Below, piece by piece: positions 38,562-52,687 of a stretch of DNA of 64,000 nucleotides; within the stretch, counting starts at the first letter, position 1, and the number at the start of each line of letters is the position of its first letter. The translations under genes and the position numbers were made by a program. Below the pieces are notes generated by a model that saw only the letters and a list, made by a program, of their open reading frames with translations, had not been told where the DNA came from and made no database searches. Source of the DNA: Taxillus chinensis (lineage: Eukaryota > Streptophyta > Magnoliopsida > Santalales > Loranthaceae); the NCBI GenBank assembly GCA_023512835.1, contig CM042085.1, forward strand, positions 6,858,062-6,922,061, in the 5' to 3' direction.

Positions 38562-39240
38562 AGAACCACCGCAGGGGGGGTCCCGAGGAGGCCACCATGG
38601 TGAATCAAGCCAAGGTTCGAAAGGGGAGGCTGGCGGAGAAGTCGTCGTCGTTCCACGGAGGGTGGAACCCCATCCCCGCGGCGGCGGAGCTTCGGCGGCC
38701 TAATACGGTGCCGGACTTGAAGTCCGGGAACAGAGCCGCGTCCGGGGGAGCATCGCCGGAGGAGCGGCCGAAGCTGAGGAAACTGCTTCTCAACGTGACG
38801 ATTCAGGGGAGCCTGGGGGCGGTGCAGGTGGTGATGACGCCGGAGTCGAGCGTCGGAGATCTCGTGGCGGCAGCGGTCCGGCAGTACGCCAAAGAGGCCC
38901 GTCGCCCAATCTTGCCGTCCATCGACTCCGCCGGCTACGATCTCCATTACTCTCAGTTCAGCCTCGAGAGTACGCATCCAATCTTTCTTCGTCTCTTTCT
39001 CCCCCAATAACGATTCGTACCATGATGTTGGGATTTTGATGATTTATTGTTTTTGGTTTTTTGGGGGAGCCAGGTTTGGATCGACAGGAGAAGCTGATGA
39101 ACCTGGGATCCAGAAACTTCTTTCTCTGCACTAAAAGGAAGACGGCAGCGGAGGATGAAGCCAAGTCGTGCTCTAAGCAAGCGGGGAAGGCTTCCAAGAT
39201 GGGTGTTCCGTGGCTCAAGTTTATGGATTTCTTGTTGTAA
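38549..39240 (+). CDS. DUF7054 protein, At4g22758-like, two exons, 195 aa
   Basis: The function of this plant family is not known. Exons are 38549-38969 and 39074-39240, joined by a 104 bp GT-AG intron that splits the Ser codon of LESLDRQEK. The N-terminus is basic (KNHRRGGPEE, KVRKGRLAEKSSSFHGG), followed by RRPNTVPDL, a motif I associate with this family. The domain covers about residues 75-180: KLLLNVTIQGSLGAVQVVM, then VGDLVAAAVRQYAKE.RRPILPS, LHYSQFSLESL, and RNFFLCTKR near the end. This ubiquitin-like pattern of strands and a helix is an inference. The open frame continues upstream to 38393 but without an ATG (it begins GTG), so I start at 38549; 38597 is an alternative that would give 179 residues. 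Confidence 0.88.
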
Positions 39241-40935
39241 TACATACACTCACCTTAATTATTCTTACCATATTGTCTGTGGTGGGTAAATCATTCTTAA
39301 AGCTTTCGTGTGTGCGTGTTCTTCAACAATCAAGACCCTGTTGTATTCCAATTCCTGTTGTGTGTATATATCATTTTTGTGACAATATAATCTATTTGTC
39401 GTCGTCCGATTCCTTCCTGTTGTGTGTGTATTATATTCTATTGACAATATGGTTCTGGCAATGTGGTTGTCAATGAATCAGTGTTTTTTTTTTCTCCGGG
39501 GAAGAAAAAGAGTGGAAAATAAAAGAAAAAAAAAAGGTAGTGAATTGGAGAATCTATTTCTTGGTTGGTCCATCGAGTGGACGGACATAGAAAAACCAAA
39601 ACGATGGGGGGATTCGCGGTAAGGGGAACAAAGGCATTTTTTTTTTATAACAAAAATTAATTTTATATAAAAAGAAAAAAAAAAAAGAAGAAGAAGAAAA
39701 GCTTTCTTCACCCATATTCATATGCTTCATGCTTCATGTTTCATGTTTCATGTTTCAAGCTTGGGTTTTATTGCAAAAGTTCATGTCGCCATGTCGGGTT
39801 AGATTGAATAACGCATGCGTGTGCACAATAATACATACCAAACGCAACAAAATACGCAAGAGGAGCGTGTATGTGTACGGAGACTACTCCGGCTTGAATT
39901 CCTAACCGATCGAGTTGAGTAGTAGAAGCGAAGTTAGTGAGAAGATGAATAACAACGAACGATCCTTGCAGATTCTCGACCCGGTCCTTCATTTTGGGTC
40001 CGTCCTCTGTTTTGAATTTTGATACAGAGGCTACTGAGGAGATGGACGGAATCAGGAATCGCCAACACTACCCATATGGTGACCCGATTGCCGGATTTCA
40101 CCTCCCGACACCACCGATGGCGACCTCCCAACGACGCGGATCAAGTGCCGAGGTTGGGACGACGACAACCCAAATTTGTTTTTTAAAATCATTATCTTTG
40201 TTTTCTACCGCTACAATACAAGACAAGATAAGAAGACATAAACACTACTATATGTGATTTACGTACCGTTTCATTTGAATCCTAGGACTAGGCGAAATTG
40301 ATAACTCTAGGTGAATGACAAACCTTCTTCTTTTTTTTTTTTTTTTTGGTTTGGGATTTCGTTGGTAACGATGTAGTGTCAATACATTACTAATTCGACG
40401 CGCCGCAGGAGCCACAAATTAACTGACAAAAATCTAATAAAAGTGAGAAGCTAAAAAACAAATTGAAAAGAAAAAAATAAAATAAAGTAATTATCATGGG
40501 AGAAAACAATGCGCGGCGATTATTATTATTATTTGTTGGCCTTGTGTAACATTTTACGTTTGATGGTCATCTGCAATGCGATGACAAATTGTTGGGTCGG
40601 CATTTTTTTACTAGTATTATATGCTTTGAATCTTGGACTTTGTAGTATAAAAAAATGGCGTGTGGCCTTCCAATCAAATGGACATTTAAAATTATATTCA
40701 ATCAATTGGATCATTTTTTTTTGTTGTTGAACTAGATCATGGGGCTAATTTGGATAAAATTTGAATATCCTTTCTTGGAGCCTTCCAATACAAAAGCTAG
40801 TTTTTTTTTTTTTTTTTTTATACGGTTTCGGCATTAAATTTACAAATTTGGTTTTTCTCAGCATAATAAAATAAAATATCATATAGCATTGCATTTTGAT
40901 TTTTTTATATAAAAAGTAACCTATTTGCGTAATAT
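39241..40935. other. Intergenic stretch between DUF7054 and 7SL genes
   Basis: This contains the 3' UTR of the DUF7054 gene and then AT-rich DNA with T runs (39482-39491, 40330-40347, 40801-40819). A stretch of normal composition at 39960-40200 has open frames on both strands without a recognisable motif. No further gene is supported. Confidence 0.5.
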
Positions 40936-40946
40936 ATCCCACATCG
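40936..40946 (+). promoter_or_regulatory. Plant upstream sequence element (USE) of the 7SL gene
   Basis: ATCCCACATCG matches the plant snRNA-type consensus RTCCCACATCG exactly. It lies 65 bp before the RNA start and about 23-25 bp before the TATA-like box, which is the close spacing that specifies RNA polymerase III in plants. Confidence 0.85.
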
Positions 40947-40968
40947 CTATATAAAACAAATTTAATGA

Positions 40969-40979
40969 TTTAAAATATA
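40969..40979 (+). promoter_or_regulatory. TATA-like box of the 7SL gene
   Basis: TTTAAAATATA lies about 22-32 bp upstream of the predicted RNA start at 41001, as in plant U6 and 7SL genes. The other TATATAAAA, at 40948-40956, touches the USE and is too close to it to be the working box. Confidence 0.7.
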
Positions 40980-41000
40980 CAGATCTAACATCATCTCAAC

Positions 41001-41302
41001 GCCGAGCCCGTTAGCGTGGGCTTGTCATCCAAGCGGAGGTATTAAGGTGAACGGATATCTGATTGACTCAGCCGGGTCGGATTATGTTCTGCACCAACGT
41101 GGTCTGCCCGATCCAAGTCGTGAGTGGGCGTGGTGGTCCATGCGAAGGTTTGGGCTATCCCACCTCTAAAGCGGAGGAGACTGCGTTAGACTGGTTTCAC
41201 AGGGCAGCGATTACCTCCCGCTCATGGCAGTGGGACGGATAACGGGCCGCTGCGGCTCCTAATCCACTATGACCCGATTCGTCCTTCAGATAGACGATTA
41301 CC
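41001..41302 (+). ncRNA. 7SL RNA, the RNA of the signal recognition particle
   Basis: 7SL RNA is the scaffold of the particle that brings ribosomes making secreted proteins to the endoplasmic reticulum. The 5' end GCCGAGC, followed by GGGCTTGTCATCCAAGCGG and ATTAAGGTGAACGG, is the Alu domain; TGTCAT fits the SRP9/14-binding consensus UGUNAU. Next comes GACTCAGCCGGGTCGG. The S domain has GGAGACTGCGTTAGACTGG and GGGCAGCGATTACC, the helix 8 region bound by SRP54. Near the 3' end AATCC and GACCCG pair with GGATT and CGGGTC of the 5' strand, closing helix 5. Length of about 300 nt fits. With the USE, the TATA box and the T5 terminator it looks like a real Pol III gene rather than a retro-copy, though some positions differ from the plant sequences I remember (for example TCATCC for TAACCC). 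Confidence 0.87.
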
Positions 41303-41307
41303 TTTTT
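41303..41307 (+). terminator. Pol III T-run terminator of the 7SL gene
   Basis: Five T residues directly follow the predicted 3' end of the 7SL RNA. Confidence 0.75.
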
Positions 41308-42050
41308 GCCTAAACCAAAGATTACATATCGTTTCAGAAACAGCAGTCTACTTTTGCAGCAAAAAGTTAAAGGCTAAAATTAATAACAAGATGCAGATGG
41401 TGGCAGCCACCAAAGTGAAAAAACCGATAAGGTCAATTTCCCATTTGGGGGTTTCGCTACTATTGCCGTTTGTTCTAGCCGCCGGGTTTTTGCCACTTTT
41501 GACTCCTACGCTGCGGTTGTTCCAGCGGTGACGGGTCACCTCCTATCTTCGTCTTCTCCGGTATTCTCTCTTCACGGGTGCCGGTTTTGTGTTTATTTGG
41601 TTGCGTTCTAGGCCCGGCGTTGGCCTTTTGTTCCTCCGTAGCTCCGACCGTCTCGCCTTCAGTTGTGGCTCCTGCGGTGACAAACAGAGCGTAGGTGGGG
41701 GTGATCTTCCCAACCCAGCTTCCGGAATATGTTTCCGCTTCGCCCCACCCCCACAAAGGCCATATCCCTCCTCGAGCTATGGGGGCGGGGGAGGGAGGCG
41801 GTTGTCGGCGGTGTGAGCCAGCGCTGCTGCTTTCGGCTCGGAAGCCTTCCCAGCCAGTACCGCCCATGCCCTTTTATTGGGCCAGCCCATGCTAGTCTCC
41901 TTTTGACCCGTTTGTGTTTCTAACCCAAATCCTCTTTGCTTTGTACTGTTTTTGTGTTTGGCTGTTATCCTTCTTTCTTACTTTTGTGTTTTAGGTCACT
42001 TTGCCTTACGTCCTAGTGGGCTTTCTTGTACCTGTGATATGTTTTCTTGT
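41308..42050. other. Intergenic stretch, nothing recognised
   Basis: There are open frames on the minus strand (41348-41539 with a hydrophobic C-terminus, and 41475-41867), but no family signature, start context or splice-site support. GC content is raised at 41480-41900. Confidence 0.4.
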
Positions 42051-42787
42051 ACCCTGTGTTTGGTTGATGTAGAAAAAACGTAGAAAATAAAATCGGTGGA
42101 GAAAATGGGTTAATTTTGTACTTTTCTCTTGTTTGGAAAATGTACAGTGTAGAGAAAATAGGTGGAAAACGAACCGGATAACGGCTATTTTTTATTGACC
42201 ATGAAAATGATGGAATTTGCTGAAGAAAAGCTACAGTCGTCTGTATTTACCAAAACTGACCTCGCCCATATCTGAAAATGAGTCCGTTGCTGCCACCGTC
42301 CGTTGTCGCCGCCGCTCGCCCAGATTTGCATTGCATCCCATCTGTCGCTGCCCCACGCAGCCGCCCTTTCGCTCAGATATGCCGTCGTCATCTTCCGTCG
42401 TCCCTTCGGCCCTTGCCATCATCTTCCGCTGCCCTCACCCCTCACCGCCGTCCTCTCGCCCAAATTGGCGTAGCCATCCTTCGCTGCCCGTTGCCACCAC
42501 CGCTTCCCCCATGCCGTCGTCCCCCCTCTGTTCTGGATTGCCATCGTAATGCCCATCTTTGCGCGATTCTGCATCCACGAATGAGTCCTACGTTTATAAA
42601 TAAAAGGGTATAAAGGTTATTTTATCTCATTTGATTTATTTAATAATTTAATTTTATCTTAATTAAATTTTATAAAATATCTTTTCCATCCTAACCAAAC
42701 AATTATATTTTTCATATATTTTCTTTCCATCCATTTTTCATATCAAAATTTTTCACCCTTTTTCTACGGCTTACCAAACAAAGGGGT
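42051..42787. mobile_element. Possible transposon carrying a GC-rich insert
   Basis: The left end ACCCTGTGTTTGGTTGATG and the inverted right end ACCCCTTTGTTTGGTAAGC are similar, and both run on into GTAGAAAAA. The outer parts are AT-rich, while 42240-42560 is very C/G-rich with repeated CCGTCGTC-like words and open frames in several registers. This suggests a small element that has picked up an exon-like fragment. The superfamily is unclear (PIF/Harbinger-like ends), and no target duplication is certain. Confidence 0.45.
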
Positions 42788-44925
42788 AATGTGCTTTCAT
42801 CATCATTTTGAGTTTTTATATATAAAACTACGTTTTGGTACAATAATATTATTTTTTTAAAACTCTGAATTCAAAATAATTTAATTTTATAATTAACTTT
42901 TTAAAATAGTTAGAGCCTATAGTTATTTTTAGAAATCGATACTAACTGTTTTTTATTTTTAAATCTAAACTCAATATTATTGTGAGAATAATTTGTTATC
43001 TTTTCTTTATTTTATTGATTAGGCCCATTAAATATTATTTTTTATTTTATTAAATTCTTTTTAAATACACTATCTTTTAAAAATATATTTTATCATCTCA
43101 TAAATATAAATTGTTTCCAAATTAAAATTCAATAGAAAACAAAAATCAAAACTTATACTACCCTAAACTTTCATTTGTTATAATTATACCTTAAAGTTTA
43201 TATTTTCAAAAATATTCATTTGTAATTTTACTTTTAAAAATAAAATAACAAATATCAACCTGTACAATAATAAAGCTTCATATTGAGCAAACATCGAACA
43301 GATGATATTGTACTCGAAGTTAAACCATCCAAGTCACATTTCTCTTACACAACTCTAAAGGATAGATAAAGACAAGAATTGGTATTATATTGCTTGATAT
43401 TTAACCTTTTGTAATATTTAAATTCTCCCTTATATGCAATCCTCCAATTGATTACTATATAAGATATCGAGCTTTCGATATCTCATCAAACAACAAATTT
43501 ATAATATTTAAATTCCAACTCAATATGCATTTCTCTCATTACTTAATATGTAAGATATTACGCGCTCTATCCTTCGAATATTTAAGTCAAAAAAGCCGAA
43601 AACATAGATTATATAATCATAAACTTTCAAGTAAATAACTTACTTTCGAGCCATCGATCCATACATTTAAACAAAACATAAATATTATAATTGAAAGACA
43701 TCACATATTATATTTATAAATTAAAGGATTTTATTTATAAATTTTTGAGTATTATAATGTCATGACCTTTTTTAAAAAATATTGTGATAATAATTCACTT
43801 ACCAAACGATTTTCCTTTTACATTTCAAAAAATGTTATTATAACAATTCACTTTCAAAATTATTATAAAAGAAAATTATAAAACCAAAAAACAAACCATC
43901 CATGCCAAGCAGAACTTATCCACGTCCTCGCGAATGCTGAACTTCAAATTTAAATCTTTATTGCCCGGATGCAACTTGAATTTCATAATATATAATTCCC
44001 AATCTCAAAATATTCTAGCATTGATTCAAGACCCAAAAATGAATACATAGTTTTAAAGATCAATCTGAGACAACCACGATACATTTATTATGAGTCAATA
44101 TTTCACAAACCAAAGCGCATGGCTCAAAAGCATGCGCTAAAACCATAGTATCAAATTGTACGATGGAAGAAAAAAGATCACATCCACTACGCGTTTTAAC
44201 CTGCAAGTAGGTTTCTTTATAAAGAGAGCTCATGCGCTGCTACCTGTTGGATCCCCCACTCCAAGAAAGCAACCAACCACCTGTACACAAAGCTGCAATT
44301 AATATGAAAAGCCTTCCTTAGAAGCAGGGATACCTGAACCTGCAAAACTCATAATGCACATAAGCCGTTTTAAAATGAAATTGTATAAGAAAAACAAAAG
44401 GCGCAGTGAAAACATTAGATGTTGATTCTTCACTGTTTGTATGAGCCATAGAGAATGAGACTGAAATTAAAGCATAAAGGCATACAACTACTGTGCAGGG
44501 AAAAAAAGGTTTAGGTGATGATATGATTGACTAGTGAAATATATTAATTTTTGAGAATTGACGAGTAGAAATTTAAAGGAAAGTTAGTCTGTAATTTTAT
44601 CATTGAAAAAAAAAAACTAAAAATCCGAGAAATTGGGTGAGTAATTTTCAAAGCATCATGCATTCAAGCAAATAAAACATGCACTGCGAATAAATTATTG
44701 GCCTGAAAGTATAGTTTTTGTTTGATTATTTATCAATATCTTTGGAGAAAGGGGGGCATTTCACATCCATATCACAGACTGTAAACCTGCACACCACCTG
44801 CACAGTGGAAAATGGGCTGTAAGCTAGACTTTAAAGTATGTGGTCTTCTACTAAATGGATTCTTCATTCAAAAAGAGTCAAAATAGCACAAGGGCAACAA
44901 AACAAACCACACCCTGCTAAGCGAT
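42788..44925. other. AT-rich intergenic stretch and U2AF35 3' UTR
   Basis: No gene is recognised. The 3' part (about 44200-44925) must contain the minus-strand 3' UTR of U2AF35. It is less AT-rich and could hold a further non-coding exon, but I cannot place a poly(A) site. Confidence 0.5.
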
Positions 44926-47133
44926 TTAGTATCCGTATCCTTTTTGATGCTGTGGATGGCCATGAGATTCATCTCCATTTTGGTATCCACTATAACTGCT
45001 CCCGTTATTGTGGCTGCTATCCACACCAGACCTCTTAGAATGATCAGCTTGCTCCCTTTCCCTGTTCCACTGCTCAATCTTTGCGCGCCTCTCTTCACTA
45101 CCTTCCCTAATTGGAGTTTGGTTTCTTCTCCCACCAGGGCTTCTGCTGTGTCCTCTGCGACGGTCAGGACTAATGCTCCTGTGTCTTCTACCCCGGCTGT
45201 CACGGTAGTGTTCCCTGTTATCATTCCGCCTACCATAGCCGCGTCCTCCACGATGCTGATCTTCATGACCACGATGCTTGTATGGGCTTCGACTTCTACT
45301 GCGGCTTCGTCTTTGCCGATGCCTCCCGAATAATTGGCGTCTCAAATCCCTAATAGGGATAAATAACAAGATAAGGCCAATCAATCTATGTTTATATGCA
45401 TGAGAATTCAATTTTAAGAAGAACTTACCTGCTGATTTTTTTCAAATGCATGAAATTGCAATACCCACCACGGTTGCAACTGTTCTCTTCATACTGCCTG
45501 CATGTAGCTTCACGAAAATCTGTGACGGGAGAAAAATCAACAATGATGGGGCGACCTGTAGATACCAATTTGAAAGCAAAATTCTGTAAAGAAACAATAT
45601 AGCATATCAATACAATAATTCAAAAAGTTAAACAAGGGCAGTAATACACGACTCAAATTATTTAAAGGAAATGACGAAAAGAATTTTGACCAGCATAAAA
45701 TCGTCCCGTCAAACTCTGAACCGCATTCGCAGCTTGCTCTTCCTCTCTAAACTGAACATATACATTACCCACCTGGCCATGCATGTACAAATTAATAACT
45801 TTAATGTAATAAACACATTGAAGCATTATCTTCGTGGGATAGAGAATTATTAGAGTTGTTGGGTATATTGAGGTGAATTAAATTTACCATGTGATCAGCT
45901 AGATTGTCACATATGTTCAAGCTCTCAAGCTCCCCATGTTTGCTCAGTTCCTCAAACAGATCTTCATAAAAATCCTGCATTCACACATATGTCAAATCCA
46001 AATATTTCAACTAAAAGGTTCATCTTAAGTGCATATATGCCAGCAAACATCATAAATCACTTCCAAAACAAAATTTATTAGAAAGCACCGTTAAAACACA
46101 ACATCATTTGATAGTAATAATTGGAACAAATAAGATTTAGGCATGAAAACTAACAGGCCCCGACCTGCAATCAACTATCACCATGAAAGGCACATCAAAG
46201 GCCAAGATTTAATATTGTTGCATCTTCTAAGTTTAGTAATATGATCACAATAGCATTTCAATATTATAGTGAAATACGCTGAGAAAAGTCAGTACTTTCA
46301 AGGAACGTAGGTCTAGCTTCAATTATGATGCCATGTTCTTAATTACCAAACCATGGGCAGTAAATGGCACATCTTCAAACATCTCAAATGGAATTCGAAA
46401 AACGCAGAGGATGTTTAATTAGCTCAAAGCTACGATTACTTGTTGCATAAAGAAATAACCACCAAATTAGCGTTTGGCCGAGTAAATAAGTTGATAATTA
46501 CACAATTTTAAAAATTCTTCATTTTTTTTAAATAATTGGAAAAATACATCGAAAACGTAAATGGCTATTTCACCCATCAACTTTATGATAATAACAATAT
46601 ACCAAAGCCGTTATCATTCCATGTCGTGTAATTTTTGGTAATTTAAAACTTCCTAAGCTCTATTTTTTTTACCAATACTAACATAGCATGCATTTTCCGA
46701 AACAAAATTCGAGCAAAAATCATGTAATTTGCTTGTTGCTTCGTTGATTTAAGCTGCGACTGAAACACAAAAAAAACTCAAGAATCGAGGAAAAAAAACA
46801 AAAAAGATCGGATAATACACAACAAAAAGTTAAAAAAAACCCTAAATGTCCCGAAAAAAACAAAAAACAAAAAACAAAGAGATTAGAAGAAGAGACCTCG
46901 AAGTGTTGTTGGATGTCGCGAGGATCGATGGGGTTGCCCTGGGGGTCGACGCCGGGGGTGATCATGTCGGGTCTCTGGTACATGTTGGAGAGGAGAAGGG
47001 TGGGGCTGATGCTAGGTTTTGTGTGAAGCCTTGAGCACCTGTCTCCGTGCCTGCAGGCGCCGATCTTGAAGTAGAACGGACAGTTAACTCTGTCCTTCTC
47101 TGTCCCGAAGATCGACGCCAAGTGCTCCGCCAT
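44926..47133 (-). CDS. U2AF35: U2AF35, small subunit of splicing factor U2AF, five exons, 318 aa
   Basis: U2AF35 binds the AG at 3' splice sites and pairs with U2AF65 to recruit U2 snRNP in the nucleus. Exons on the minus strand: 47133-46897, 45974-45888, 45772-45691, 45555-45429, 45349-44926; all GT-AG and in frame (957 nt). Domains: CCCH zinc finger 1 at Cys18, Cys27, Cys33, His37 ([16 protein letters not shown]); the UHM-type RRM at about residues 43-146 with GNVYVQF and a GRFYAG loop; CCCH zinc finger 2 at Cys154, Cys162, Cys168, His172; then [20 protein letters not shown] and a long Arg/Ser/Gly tail ending [10 protein letters not shown]. Length is slightly greater than Arabidopsis U2AF35a (296 aa) because of the tail. 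The exon 1 open frame reads into the 922 bp first intron, so an intron-retaining transcript would be truncated before the RRM. Confidence 0.98.
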
Positions 47134-47170
47134 GCTCGCTCGCTGAAAAAGACGAAAACGAAGCGCGCGC

Positions 47171-47196
47171 GCGCTCTCTCTCTCTCTCTAGGGTTT
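47171..47196 (-). promoter_or_regulatory. GA-rich leader and telo-box upstream of U2AF35
   Basis: On the minus strand, AAACCCTA (47196-47189) is followed by a GA repeat (47188-47175) about 40-60 bp before the start codon. The telo-box AAACCCTA is known from promoters of plant translation and RNA-processing genes. No TATA box is seen, as is common for such housekeeping genes. Confidence 0.6.
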
Positions 47197-47361
47197 GGTA
47201 TGGTTCGGTTCCGACTTCAGATGGCGATGAGGAACGTGGCCTTTTACGCTTTTACCGTTGGGTGCGTTGGGCTTGGTCTCGGACTCTCGGGCCTCAGTTT
47301 GGGCTTCTCAGTTCACAATAGTTAAATAAATAATATGTAAACGGAACGTTTGCATGTTCCA

Positions 47362-47444
47362 GCTGGTTTGCCCGAGAGGTTAAGGGGGAAGACTTAAGAT
47401 CTTCTGCACATAAGTGCGCGTGGGTTCGAACCCCACAGCCAGCA
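47362..47444 (+). tRNA. tRNA-Leu, anticodon UAA
   Basis: The acceptor stem GCTGGTT pairs with AGCCAGC (one G-T pair) and is followed by discriminator A, correct for leucine. The anticodon stem GAAGA/TCTTC closes the loop CTTAAGA with anticodon TAA at 47395-47397. A long variable arm (TGCACATAAGTGCG) makes it a class II tRNA, and the T arm holds the B box GGTTCGAACCC (47423-47433). There is no intron. A T6 run follows at 47447-47452. The gene is plus-strand, 228 bp from the U2AF35 start and divergent from it. Confidence 0.97.
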
Positions 47445-47446
47445 TG

Positions 47447-47452
47447 TTTTTT
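47447..47452 (+). terminator. Pol III terminator of tRNA-Leu
   Basis: Six T residues lie two bases after the tRNA discriminator base. Confidence 0.85.
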
Positions 47453-48961
<1,509 letters not shown>

Positions 48962-48972
48962 CTATATATAAG
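48962..48972 (+). promoter_or_regulatory. TATA box of the serine carboxypeptidase-like gene
   Basis: CTATATATAAG lies 90-100 bp upstream of the start codon at 49062, predicting a 5' UTR of about 60-70 nt. Confidence 0.7.
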
Positions 48973-49061
48973 TACCCTTCAATTGGTAGATCATAATTGT
49001 CGTACAGAAATTTAATCATAATTACTACAACTCTACGTACGTACGATACGACAAACACAGA

Positions 49062-52209
<3,148 letters not shown>

Positions 52210-52687
52210 TAGTTCAGTGTGGTCTATACGCTTCGTTTAAAAAAAGCCATCTAAACGTACTGTAACCTTCGCGGGTAACTGATACATCTAGAAAAAATTA
52301 ATGTACATCACCACTTAACAGCTCATAGAATAGCCAAAGGGGGCAAAGTGTCATGTGTTTGAAAGTTATTTTGTGCAGAGGTAAAGAATACAAAATATCA
52401 AACTTCGAAACAATCTAGAGATATCTCTAACAAGGCCAGTTGTATGCTCTTGCTCTTTCTACCTCCACCTTTAAAATTCACTAAAAAATGCACTCTAAAT
52501 TTTCCTCCCAACGACAACCACTACCCAACAGTTGTTTTATGAGATGAACTAGCAAAAAATGCAATCAAATGCTAGCAAAATCCCCACTTGAAATTACATA
52601 TACACTTAGTTGGAAACATGCAGGATAGAATTTTCTCTACGCCCATGAAGAAAATTTGCCAATGAGCAGGTGAGGCCTGCAGGATGG
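52210..52687. other. Tail-to-tail spacer between carboxypeptidase and CslA genes
   Basis: This 478 bp stretch must contain the 3' untranslated regions of both converging genes. No other feature is seen. Confidence 0.7.

Noticed and set aside
40948..40956. TATATAAAA directly after the USE as the 7SL TATA box
   Set aside because: It is too close to the USE and too far from the RNA 5' end; the box at 40969 fits Pol III spacing.
41348..41867. Possible minus-strand membrane protein gene
   Set aside because: There is one hydrophobic stretch, but no family match, no convincing start and no supporting splice sites.
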